The position numbers and the translations under genes are program-made. DNA of 11,862 nucleotides, from assembly GCA_002404215.1 (NCBI GenBank), contig DHJG01000155.1:1-11862 (forward strand), written 5' to 3'. A model generated the notes under the pieces. It was not told where the DNA came from. It searched no databases and saw only the letters and a list, made by a program, of their open reading frames with translations. The stretch comes from Desulfosporosinus sp. UBA4726. Lineage in GTDB: Bacteria > Bacillota > Desulfitobacteriia > Desulfitobacteriales > Desulfitobacteriaceae. Numbering within the stretch: the stretch's first letter is position 1; every line of letters starts with the position of its first letter. Shown piece after piece: positions 5,927-11,862 of this stretch.

Positions 5927-6362
5927 ACACTTCCACCTTGATTCTTCCCTCTGTAGGGTCCTCAACTTCCACGTCTACGATCTTGCCATCTAGAGTTTCT
6001 TCTAGAATACGGGCGAGTCCTTCAACATCTAATTCTTGTAAATCAAGGCCCTTTTGCTCCAACTCCGCGCGCTTATCCGCGGGAACAAAGCTCATTGCAT
6101 AAACTATTAGTTTAGACGCGTAACGTACCAGGCTCAATGGAAGATTCACATTCACTTTTAAGGCTTTTTCTCCGACCACTCGAACTCGTAAGAAGCGCTC
6201 CCCTGAGAGTAACTCTTTCTTTGCCAACCCATTTTCGGTGATTCGCTCTGGCTCCTTAGACGAACTTCCTTCCTCAATCGCCTTCAACAGGTCCATTCCT
6301 TCAGCTGCTGTCAGTTTACCTTCTTGAATCATCTCTAAAATCTTCATTTTTTCGCTGCTCAT
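5916..6362 (-). CDS. SHOCT-like domain protein (YvlB-associated type)
   Basis: A 148-residue cytoplasmic protein with no membrane segment. Residues 4-31 (EKMKILEMIQEGKLTAAEGM and the following LLKAIEEG) form the two-helix SHOCT-like motif common at the start of YvlB-type and related proteins. A linker of about 25 residues leads to a conserved C-terminal domain: KVNVNLPLSLVRYASKL (69-85), FVP (92-94), an acidic helical stretch, then GKIVDVEVED and a final beta strand ending in VCVE. This is the pattern of clostridial SHOCT-like proteins that sit beside DUF2089 and holin-family genes. GGGAG lies 8 bases before ATG 6362, and the gene starts 30 bases after the DUF2089 stop, so it is cotranscribed. 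Its biochemical role is unknown; SHOCT motifs are thought to mediate oligomerisation. Confidence 0.85.
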   Translation of the reverse strand: MSSEKMKILEMIQEGKLTAAEGMDLLKAIEEGSSSKEPERITENGLAKKELLSGERFLRVRVVGEKALKVNVNLPLSLVRYASKLIVYAMSFVPADKRAELEQKGLDLQELDVEGLARILEETLDGKIVDVEVEDPTEGRIKVEVCVE

Positions 6363-6392
6363 TTATTCTACTCCCTTTCAACTTATTTTCAC

Positions 6393-6806
6393 TCAAACCT
6401 TAGTACTCTGTTTCCTCATTTGACGTGTAGCTTCTTGTGCTGAAATCTCTCCACGTTCAAGAGCTTCCAGAATCCCCTGCCTACGCAGACTTTCCTCAGA
6501 AAAGTCCATCTTTTCATTTTCAGGAACGCCCACCTTATCCACCCCGTAACCTAAGGCCTCAATGGCACTATCTAAGCGACTTCGTACCGTCGGATAAGAG
6601 ATACCTAATTCTTTTTCCACCTCTTTGATATTCCCACGGCATTTAATAAATGCCTCCATGAAGATTAACTGTTCTGCTGGAAGCTGACAAAATTTACAAG
6701 AGCTGAATTCCCCTTCTATTTTCGTCGGACAGTGTGTACAAGTTAACTTACTAATTTTCATCTCATGTTCACACACCGGACACCGATGGGGCATCTTATA
6801 ATCCAA
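6393..6806 (-). CDS. DUF2089 family zinc-ribbon / HTH protein, probable operon regulator
   Basis: A protein of about 137 residues. From the chosen TTG start it has three CxxC pairs (C9/C12, C23/C26, C37/C40) forming a zinc-ribbon-like module. A helix-turn-helix-like segment follows (GNIKEVEKELGISYPTVRSRLD, about 59-80), with GISYPTVRSRL as recognition helix. It ends in a SHOCT-like tail (LRRQGILEALERGEISAQEA, 107-126). Start choice: AAGAGGTG is 6 bases before TTG 6806 and closely matches the anti-Shine-Dalgarno complement; ATG 6812 is only 2 bases from it, GTG 6815 overlaps it, and ATG 6794 is also in frame. It is the first gene of the operon, behind a strong promoter flanked by a perfect dyad, so autoregulation is inferred. 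The DUF2089 family match is clear; its DNA target is not known to me. Confidence 0.87.
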   Translation of the reverse strand: MDYKMPHRCPVCEHEMKISKLTCTHCPTKIEGEFSSCKFCQLPAEQLIFMEAFIKCRGNIKEVEKELGISYPTVRSRLDSAIEALGYGVDKVGVPENEKMDFSEESLRRQGILEALERGEISAQEATRQMRKQSTKV

Positions 6807-6853
6807 GATCATCACCTCTTCATCTAGTTGCTTAAAGAACTTCTATGCTTAAG

Positions 6854-6882
6854 ATAATAAACTTATTTATTGATATTGTCAA
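6854..6882 (-). promoter_or_regulatory. Near-consensus sigma-A promoter of the DUF2089 operon
   Basis: On the minus strand TTGACA (6882-6877) is a perfect -35, followed by a 17-base spacer and TATTAT (6859-6854), five of six for -10. Transcription would start near 6847, about 40 bases ahead of the TTG start. The -35 box lies 2 bases from the large inverted repeat upstream. Confidence 0.85.
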
Positions 6883-6884
6883 TT

Positions 6885-6930
6885 TAATGTTTAACATATT
6901 TAATGTATCTAATAAATATGTTAAACATTA
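6885..6930. promoter_or_regulatory. Perfect 18-bp inverted repeat, candidate double operator
   Basis: Arms 6885-6902 and 6913-6930 are exact reverse complements with a 10-base gap. Each arm itself contains a near-palindrome, TGTT-T-AACA on the left and TGTT-A-AACA on the right, so the region reads as two protein sites 28 bases apart centre to centre. It occupies about -38 to -83 of the DUF2089 promoter. It is AT-rich with no U-run, so a DNA site is likelier than a terminator. Confidence 0.75.
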
Positions 6931-6969
6931 TCAACAAAGCTGTACCGATTTCGTTTTTATACTACTAGC

Positions 6970-7021
6970 ATGAATTATAATACAGCCAGCCTCCGGGGAG
7001 ACTAGCTGCATTATAATTCAT
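6970..7021. repeat. 52-base near-perfect palindrome in a divergent intergenic region
   Basis: The two halves (6970-6994 and 6997-7021) pair at 22 of 25 positions around a GG centre. All three mismatches are A/C on the plus strand, which become G-U wobbles on the minus strand, so a minus-strand RNA would form an uninterrupted 25-bp helix. There is no U-run on either side, and the flanking genes at 6806 and 7241 diverge, so a normal terminator is not expected here. It may be a small palindromic mobile repeat or part of an unannotated RNA. Confidence 0.6.
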
Positions 7022-7026
7022 ATAAG

Positions 7027-7127
7027 AAAAACTTGTCTGGCGCTTACTTAGTGTCAGCGAGGGCGACCGCCAGTCGCACTTATCCTTCCAAAGGAGTATA
7101 TAATATAAGTTATGCTTTCTGACAAGT
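7027..7127 (-). ncRNA. Candidate structured RNA or dispersed repeat with three-way-junction fold
   Basis: Read on the minus strand, the outer arms ACTTGT (7127-7122) and ACAAGT (7036-7031) close a junction with two stems. Stem 2 is ACTTAT/ATAAGT (7110-7105 with 7083-7078), carrying CCTT/AAGG and a TGG loop. Stem 3 is CTGGCG/CGCCAG (7073-7068 with 7042-7037). The 3' side runs into TTTTCTT (7030-7024). A competing fold, GGCGgtCGCC inside stem 3 plus AGTG/CACT, is also possible. I match it to no Rfam class from memory. No gene lies here, and no clear minus-strand promoter is seen upstream. It could be an RNA, a riboswitch-like leader fragment or a repeat family. Confidence 0.4.
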
Positions 7128-7177
7128 AGAACAAATACTTCAATGGTTATAAACTTCCTGCTATTCTAGCTTCGAAC

Positions 7178-7206
7178 ATGACAACCGACACTCCTGTTGG
7201 TACAAT
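7178..7206 (+). promoter_or_regulatory. Promoter of the ABC exporter gene with a dyad in the spacer
   Basis: ATGACA (7178-7183), a 17-base spacer and TACAAT (7201-7206) form a good promoter. The spacer is almost exactly filled by ACCgACA-N4-TGTtGGT (7184-7201), a 7-4-7 dyad with one mismatched position per arm. A dyad between -35 and -10 is the arrangement used by MerR- and many TetR-type regulators of exporters. The leader is about 28 bases. No regulator gene of those families lies in the window. Confidence 0.55.
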
Positions 7207-7240
7207 GATATAAAACTCTGAGAGGGGCCCTATCAAATTC

Positions 7241-8977
7241 ATGAATATTCTTAAGAAATTTATTAAGTATTATAAACCCCACAAGTCCCTTTTTTACACG
7301 GACATGTTTTGTGCTGTGATCGTTTCCATGATTGATCTAGCCTTTCCTCAAATCCTTAATTATCTTAGCAAGAATGTATTTAGCCAAGATAAGGCTACGA
7401 TTCTACATGCTCTAGTTTTTGTTGGTGTAACCTTGTTAGGGATGTATGTCATCAAGTATTTCTGCCAGTATTTTATTATTTCATGGGGACACATTATGGG
7501 CGCTCGCATGGAAACCGATATGAGAGAAGATCTGTTCAATCATTTTCAGAGGTTATCCTTTTCCTATTATGATAAAAACAACACTGGAGAAATGATGTCC
7601 AAACTGGTCGCTGACTTGTTTGATATATCCGAACTTGCTCATCACGGGCCAGAAAACCTCTTTATCTCCGCTCTGAAAATTGTTGGCTCCTTTATTCTCT
7701 TAATGCTGATTAATGTGCAAATGACCTTGATATTGTTGTTCGTCACAATCATCATGGTGCTCTTCACTGTTTATAAAAATATTAAGATGGCACCTATCTT
7801 TACTGATAACAGAGTCAAAATTGCCGCCGTGAATTCCAGTGTGCAGGATAGTCTCTCTGGAATTAGAGTGGTCAAGTCCTTTGCTAATGAAAATGTGGAA
7901 AGTGAAAAATTCGGTAAAAGCAATCATGCGTTCTTGTTGTCTAAAATAGAAACTTACAAAACCATGGGGAATTTTCATGCCTGGAATGCATTCTTTGAAG
8001 GACTGCTCTATGTTGTGGTCATTGTTTCAGGAGGGTTATTTATCGCCGAGGGTTCATTAAAAATCACCGATCTGGCTATCTATGTCCTCTATATTAACAT
8101 TTTTATCAATCCGATTGATGTCCTGATTAACTTTACCGAACAATTTCAAAAAGGGTACGCGGGCTTTAAACGATTTATTGAAGTCATAGACACTCAGCCG
8201 GATATCGTGGACAAAGTAGGAGCTAAACCCCTTACCAACGTTAATGGGGAAATTGAATATAAAAATGTATCATTTTGCTATAGCGAGGATTACAGTGTTT
8301 TAGCTAATGTAAACTTAATGATCAAAGCGGGAAAAACGATTGCCTTAGTCGGGCCGTCCGGTGGGGGAAAAACAACCTTATGTTCTCTCCTCCCGAGATT
8401 TTATGACGTAACTGCTGGATCTGTAACCATCGATGGCTTGGATATCCGAGATATTACGCTGGATTCTTTACGAAACACGATAGGCATTGTACAACAGGAC
8501 GTCTATCTGTTTGACGGCTCAATCAAAAAAAATATAGCCTATGGTAAAGCAGACGCTACGGATGCCGAAATCATCGAGGCTGCTAAAAATGCCAATATTC
8601 ATGAGTTCATTCTATCTCTTGACGAGGGTTACGATACTTATGTTGGGGAGCGTGGAGTCAGGCTCTCCGGCGGTCAAAAGCAACGCCTTTCCATCGCCAG
8701 GGTTTTTTTAAAGAATCCTCCGATCTTAATCTTAGATGAGGCTACCTCGGCTCTTGATAATGAAAGTGAACAATACATTCAAAAATCCCTGGAAAAGCTT
8801 TCTAAGAACAGAACCACCATCGTTATTGCTCATAGGTTAAGTACGATAAAAAATTCGGATGAAATCGTCGTGGTAACCGATGTCGGCATCCAAGAAAGAG
8901 GCAGTCACAAACAACTAATCGAAAAGGGCGGCATTTATGCTCATTACTATAATATGCAATTTGAAGGCTTGGAATAG
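7241..8977 (+). CDS. ABC exporter half-transporter (fused transmembrane and ATPase domains)
   Basis: A complete 578-residue MsbA/LmrA-like exporter in the inner membrane. Residues 1-310 form the six-helix exporter domain; residues 335-578 form the nucleotide-binding domain. Landmarks are an aromatic A-loop Tyr near 347, Walker A GPSGGGKT (371-378), Q-loop IVQQDVYLFDG (416-426), signature LSGGQKQRL (475-483), Walker B ILILDEATSALD (495-506) with catalytic Glu500, and switch His531. All catalytic residues are intact, so it can work as a homodimer; a heterodimer with a partner elsewhere is also possible. The start is ATG 7241; AGAGGGG is 14 bases away, longer than usual. Substrate is not readable, with drug or lipid export being family precedent. 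Its 3' end overlaps the convergent kinase gene by 31 bases. Confidence 0.92.
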   Translation: MNILKKFIKYYKPHKSLFYTDMFCAVIVSMIDLAFPQILNYLSKNVFSQDKATILHALVFVGVTLLGMYVIKYFCQYFIISWGHIMGARMETDMREDLFNHFQRLSFSYYDKNNTGEMMSKLVADLFDISELAHHGPENLFISALKIVGSFILLMLINVQMTLILLFVTIIMVLFTVYKNIKMAPIFTDNRVKIAAVNSSVQDSLSGIRVVKSFANENVESEKFGKSNHAFLLSKIETYKTMGNFHAWNAFFEGLLYVVVIVSGGLFIAEGSLKITDLAIYVLYINIFINPIDVLINFTEQFQKGYAGFKRFIEVIDTQPDIVDKVGAKPLTNVNGEIEYKNVSFCYSEDYSVLANVNLMIKAGKTIALVGPSGGGKTTLCSLLPRFYDVTAGSVTIDGLDIRDITLDSLRNTIGIVQQDVYLFDGSIKKNIAYGKADATDAEIIEAAKNANIHEFILSLDEGYDTYVGERGVRLSGGQKQRLSIARVFLKNPPILILDEATSALDNESEQYIQKSLEKLSKNRTTIVIAHRLSTIKNSDEIVVVTDVGIQERGSHKQLIEKGGIYAHYYNMQFEGLE

Positions 8978-11301
8978 AAATCATTAAGCGGAGGGGGTAT
9001 TTCATTTTGTTCCTCATCCTCATCAGGGTTGGGGAAAACAATAAAGAATGTTGTCCCTTTACTACTCGATTCAATATTGATCTGAGCGTTATGAGCTTCC
9101 GCAATTTTATAACAGGTTGCTAGGCCTAATCCGGTCCCATTATCTTTTGTGGTAAAGAAAGGAGTCCCCACCTTTCTCATATTTTCTGGCAGAATACCAG
9201 AACCCTCATCCTCTATGGCCAGAACTACCTTACCATCCTCCACATAACTTCTAACAGTTAGACAACTTCTTTCCTCCATTGCTTCAAGCCCATTGCGGGT
9301 TAGATTTAGAAATAGTTGGGAGATTTCTTTTCCATTTAATTTAAGGTCAGGAATCTTTCCCGGTATAAATTTAATTTGCTTATTTTGAGTAAACGTGTCT
9401 GATTCTAAAAGAGGGTATAAATTATATAGAATATCGTTCAGATTCTGAGATTTTAGTTCAGTTTGTTTTGTTTGAGCCAGCGAGAGGAATTCTGTAATTA
9501 TCGCGTTTGCTCGATCCAGTTCCGAAATCATCAGCTCGAAGGTCGATTTCTGTGCAGCGTAATTAGGTTTTTCCCCCAATAGTTGGAGATAACCGCGCAC
9601 CGTGGTCATGGGATTCCTTATTTCATGCCCGATTCCAGCAGCTAATTGCCCTACAAGGTTGAGTCGATCAAGTCTAGCAAATTCCTTTTCGGACACTTTA
9701 CGGCTTGTAATGTCTCGGAAATAACAAGTCAGTCCAGTTTCTGTAGGGAAAGCGTTTATCTCTAACCATTTGTTACCTAACGTTTCAGAAATAACTTCAA
9801 AAGCGACTGAACTCTTTTCATTCACTACTTCTTGATAGCGTCGTAGAGCAGCATCATTGACCCCAAATACATTCGTGATTTTTTCACCTAACAACTCATC
9901 GTGAGATTTACCGAAGGCTATTTCTCCTGCTCGGTTTATATAGGTGAACCGCCAGTTGCTATCGACTGCGAAAAAACAATCTGTCATACTTTCGAGGATA
10001 GATGCCATCTCTTCTTGATGTTTAAGTAATTTCTCCTGCGATAATTTTTGTTCAGTTTGCATTCGTTTCATTTCAGTAACGTCATTGTACGCAAACAAAA
10101 TGCATTCTTGATCGTCAATTTGTATCTTTTCCGCTGAAACTATAACTGTACCTTTTGGACCACATTTCCTAATAAGTGTACCTTCATAGTTTTGAACTGA
10201 CCCATGTGCCTCTAGAGTCTCAATCGTTTCTTTAAACTCATCTTCGGGCACACCAATTTCGATGGGTGTTTTACCTATAACCTCTTCACGAAGAAAACCC
10301 TTTGATTCAAGAAAACGACGATTTACATCCACATATCTATAGTCAGACTTCCTAATAATCGTCATCATATGGGGACCTAACTCAAAAGCCTTAGAAAATC
10401 TTTCAATAGCACCTTTGAGTATTTTCTGGTCCCTTTTATGATCGGTTATATCATTCACTATTGCTACACATGCGTATTCACCACTAGGCATCTGAAAACT
10501 AGACAAGTCCGCAACAAGACGTCTTCCGTCTTCTGTCGTGATTTTCCTAGCTTGCTGATTAGTTGTATTCAGGCACGTATTATCTGAACTCACTAATAGG
10601 GCTGGGTTTTCAATATATGGATAAAGTTGGCGTTGCATTTTGAAATTTTTGCTGAGCAATATGGGTCCATTGGCATCAAAAATCATTAAGTTTATTGGAC
10701 TAAAGTTTATGATGTTATTTAGGATTGATGCTTTACTCAAAAATTCATAGATCCAGAAATAGTAATTGAATATGATAGTCGTTACTAAGGGAGTGCATAT
10801 AATAAAGGGACCGGCGAGAATCATAAGAACTGCTACTGAACTGCCATTCCATAGGGCAATAACTGCGATAATAAATAGCAAGATACATGCCATGATGAGG
10901 CCGATAATGATCCAAAAGACGACTCTTTTTCCATTTTGGCTGCTCTTTACACGCCTACCCAAGATACTTCCAAAACAAGCAAAAACAAGAATGTTGCTAA
11001 TTCCACCCATTGAACCAGTTCCGCCCACATTGTACCGATACAGAGAGCTCATGGCAGCTGCTATCACAGCGGTAACAGGACCACCTATAAAACCAGCCAT
11101 CGTCATGGTGATATGTCTAAAATCAAAAAAGCGACCTTCGCCAACCATAATATTATTGTTCATTACAAATATAGTAATCAGACTGAACATTACACCTAAG
11201 ATATATTGAGCATATTTTCTTTGGATAGTTAAGTCGATCATTATAACAATGCCGCAGAGAAATAGGACGACTATAACATCAATTAGAAAATGATAGTACA
11301 A
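8947..11301 (-). CDS. Membrane sensor histidine kinase: LytS-type 5TM, three PAS domains, HisKA, HATPase_c
   Basis: A 784-residue sensor kinase. Residues 1-188 carry six or so hydrophobic segments of the LytS-like 5TM receptor type, with FRHITMTMAGFIGGP (61-75) as the family landmark. PAS-like domains follow at about 195-288, 300-412 (ending LFAYNDVTEMK) and 433-535 (ending CYFRDITSRK). HisKA holds GIGHEIRNPMT (556-566) with phosphoacceptor His559. The ATPase domain has N-box NLTRNGLEAM (666-675), G1 DEGSGI (698-703), PFFTTK (714-719) and GTGLGL (722-727). An acidic tail of about 25 residues follows. Start TTG 11301 is supported by AAGGA 7 bases upstream; the next Met is inside the first span. 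No response regulator adjoins it. The architecture resembles sporulation kinases such as KinB, so phosphorelay input is a reasonable but unproven guess. Confidence 0.92.
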   Translation of the reverse strand: MYYHFLIDVIVVLFLCGIVIMIDLTIQRKYAQYILGVMFSLITIFVMNNNIMVGEGRFFDFRHITMTMAGFIGGPVTAVIAAAMSSLYRYNVGGTGSMGGISNILVFACFGSILGRRVKSSQNGKRVVFWIIIGLIMACILLFIIAVIALWNGSSVAVLMILAGPFIICTPLVTTIIFNYYFWIYEFLSKASILNNIINFSPINLMIFDANGPILLSKNFKMQRQLYPYIENPALLVSSDNTCLNTTNQQARKITTEDGRRLVADLSSFQMPSGEYACVAIVNDITDHKRDQKILKGAIERFSKAFELGPHMMTIIRKSDYRYVDVNRRFLESKGFLREEVIGKTPIEIGVPEDEFKETIETLEAHGSVQNYEGTLIRKCGPKGTVIVSAEKIQIDDQECILFAYNDVTEMKRMQTEQKLSQEKLLKHQEEMASILESMTDCFFAVDSNWRFTYINRAGEIAFGKSHDELLGEKITNVFGVNDAALRRYQEVVNEKSSVAFEVISETLGNKWLEINAFPTETGLTCYFRDITSRKVSEKEFARLDRLNLVGQLAAGIGHEIRNPMTTVRGYLQLLGEKPNYAAQKSTFELMISELDRANAIITEFLSLAQTKQTELKSQNLNDILYNLYPLLESDTFTQNKQIKFIPGKIPDLKLNGKEISQLFLNLTRNGLEAMEERSCLTVRSYVEDGKVVLAIEDEGSGILPENMRKVGTPFFTTKDNGTGLGLATCYKIAEAHNAQINIESSSKGTTFFIVFPNPDEDEEQNEIPPPLNDFYSKPSNCIL

Positions 11302-11356
11302 AATAAATTCCTTCTTTTTTCTATAATGTCAACACCTTTCCATTGTAACTCCTATA

Positions 11357-11374
11357 CCGGCAGAAATTTGTCGG
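11357..11374. promoter_or_regulatory. Small dyad upstream of the kinase gene
   Basis: CCGGCA (11357-11362) and TGTCGG (11369-11374) pair with one G-U position around a 6-base gap. The segment TTTGTCGGA within it is two bases off the Bacillus Spo0A-box core TTTGTCGAA. A TATATAAT lies just upstream on the minus strand, but without a good -35. The 105-base gap between the hydrolase stop and the kinase start otherwise shows no gene and no convincing terminator. Confidence 0.25.
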
Positions 11375-11406
11375 ATTATATATTAGCTCAGAAGCAGCAG
11401 GCGAGC

Positions 11407-11862
11407 TTATTTGCGGGACACCAACTGCCCCTGGGCATTGTAAAGTGCTCCTGGATCACCATCATTATTCCAAATATTTGATTCCGTCCAGACCAAGACA
11501 TTGCTTCCTACTTGTGCATTTTTTCCGCTTACAACTTTAAGCGTTTTACCGGCAGGTAACGTTGTACTCGAGGGGAACAAAAATGTTTGATTGCCTCCTT
11601 CGCTAACTAACTTCCACCCTGTCAGGTCAACCTCTTTATCTCCACTATTCATAATAGTGACAACTTCGCGACTTAAATCGATCGTTGATATCGTTAGCGA
11701 CCCTGGTATCCCAGGAACTGGCTGTATGGGTTCGGGCGTTGTGGAAGGGGTGAGCTTTACTGTCTCTCCGTCCGAAGTAGCAACAATCGTTCCACTTTGA
11801 TCCGTCCTGTACACTTGTACACCCGCATCTGCTAATTTATTTAACGTTCCTTGAGCAGGATG
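11407..11862 (-). CDS. ComEC-like metallo-beta-lactamase hydrolase with C-terminal lamin-tail domain, 5' end off the window
   Basis: The frame is open to the right edge, giving 151 residues of a larger protein. The first visible residues, HPAQGTLNKLADAGVQVYRT followed by DQSGTIVATSDGETV, match the end of ComEC/Rec2-type MBL hydrolases, where YGHP...L...G..VYRTD..GTI closes the fold. A proline-rich linker (TPSTTPEPIQPVPGIPGS) follows, then a lamin-tail (LTD, PF00932) domain of about 100 residues with VTIMNSGDKEVDLTGWKL, AGKTL, VWTESNIWNNDGDPGALYN and a final Lys. Such proteins are often secreted and are presumed nucleases or phosphodiesterases in clostridia; the metal ligands and any signal peptide lie outside the window. 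The frame has a possible internal GTG at 11814, but coding clearly continues upstream. Confidence 0.85.
   Translation of the reverse strand, partial: HPAQGTLNKLADAGVQVYRTDQSGTIVATSDGETVKLTPSTTPEPIQPVPGIPGSLTISTIDLSREVVTIMNSGDKEVDLTGWKLVSEGGNQTFLFPSSTTLPAGKTLKVVSGKNAQVGSNVLVWTESNIWNNDGDPGALYNAQGQLVSRK

Noticed and set aside
7091..7128. AAAGGAG followed by a five-codon frame (ATG 7112, MLSDK)
   Set aside because: Spacing of about 15 bases is too long for initiation, and the AAGG pairs within the proposed stem 2.
6970..7128. Known riboswitch or T-box leader for the ABC exporter
   Set aside because: No T-box AGGGTGGNACCGCG-like core or other consensus I know is present, and the U-run is on the strand opposite to the exporter.
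10766..11209. Plus-strand open frame of 147 codons inside the kinase gene
   Set aside because: Antisense to the membrane domain of the kinase; hydrophobic shadow frame without start signals.

Overview
The window looks like chromosome from a low-to-mid-GC, spore-forming Gram-positive anaerobe of the Clostridia. The gene set is closest in flavour to the Desulfosporosinus/Desulfitobacterium group. That placement is inference from family content (a DUF2089/SHOCT/holin-like operon, a long YeiH-type transporter, a LytS-type 5TM PAS kinase, a ComEC-like hydrolase with a lamin-tail domain), strong AAGGAGG-type Shine-Dalgarno sites and TTG/GTG starts. No rRNA, tRNA, CRISPR array, transposase or integrase is visible.

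Layout. (1) 1-1250, minus: a low-specificity L-threonine aldolase cut by the left edge, with its own sigma-A-like promoter, then a perfect 28-bp inverted repeat. (2) 1246-2420: a divergent pair, an HxlR-type regulator (minus) and a cysteine-motif flavodoxin-family oxidoreductase (plus), sharing a control region rich in GTAC/TACT repeats; the flavoprotein gene ends in a clear terminator. (3) 2500-4331: a YeiH/UPF0324-type membrane transporter followed after 22 bases by a 57-residue single-span membrane protein, closed by a 30-bp hairpin. (4) 4350-4928, minus: an unrecognised protein with a C-terminal helix-turn-helix.

(5) 5160-6930, minus: a four-gene operon encoding a DUF2089 zinc-ribbon/HTH protein, a SHOCT-like protein, a small hypothetical protein and a YvlD-type holin-family membrane protein. 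It has a near-consensus promoter, a perfect 18-bp inverted repeat just upstream of the -35 box and a hairpin at the end. (6) 6931-7240: a long divergent intergenic region with no gene, holding a 52-base palindrome, a roughly 97-base segment that can fold into a three-way junction, and the transporter promoter with a dyad in its spacer. (7) 7241-8977, plus: a complete ABC exporter half-transporter. (8) 8947-11301, minus: a 784-residue membrane histidine kinase whose 3' end overlaps the ABC gene. (9) 11407 to the right edge, minus: the C-terminal part of a ComEC-like metallo-beta-lactamase hydrolase fused to a lamin-tail domain.

Working together. The most coherent unit is the DUF2089-SHOCT-hypothetical-holin operon, which looks self-regulated and membrane- or envelope-directed. 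The HxlR/flavoprotein pair resembles redox- or electrophile-sensing switches. The transporter and its mini-protein probably act as a pair. The kinase has no response regulator beside it in the window. The most unusual non-coding signals are the double-dyad operator at 6885-6930 and the hairpin plus junction-forming element at 6970-7127.
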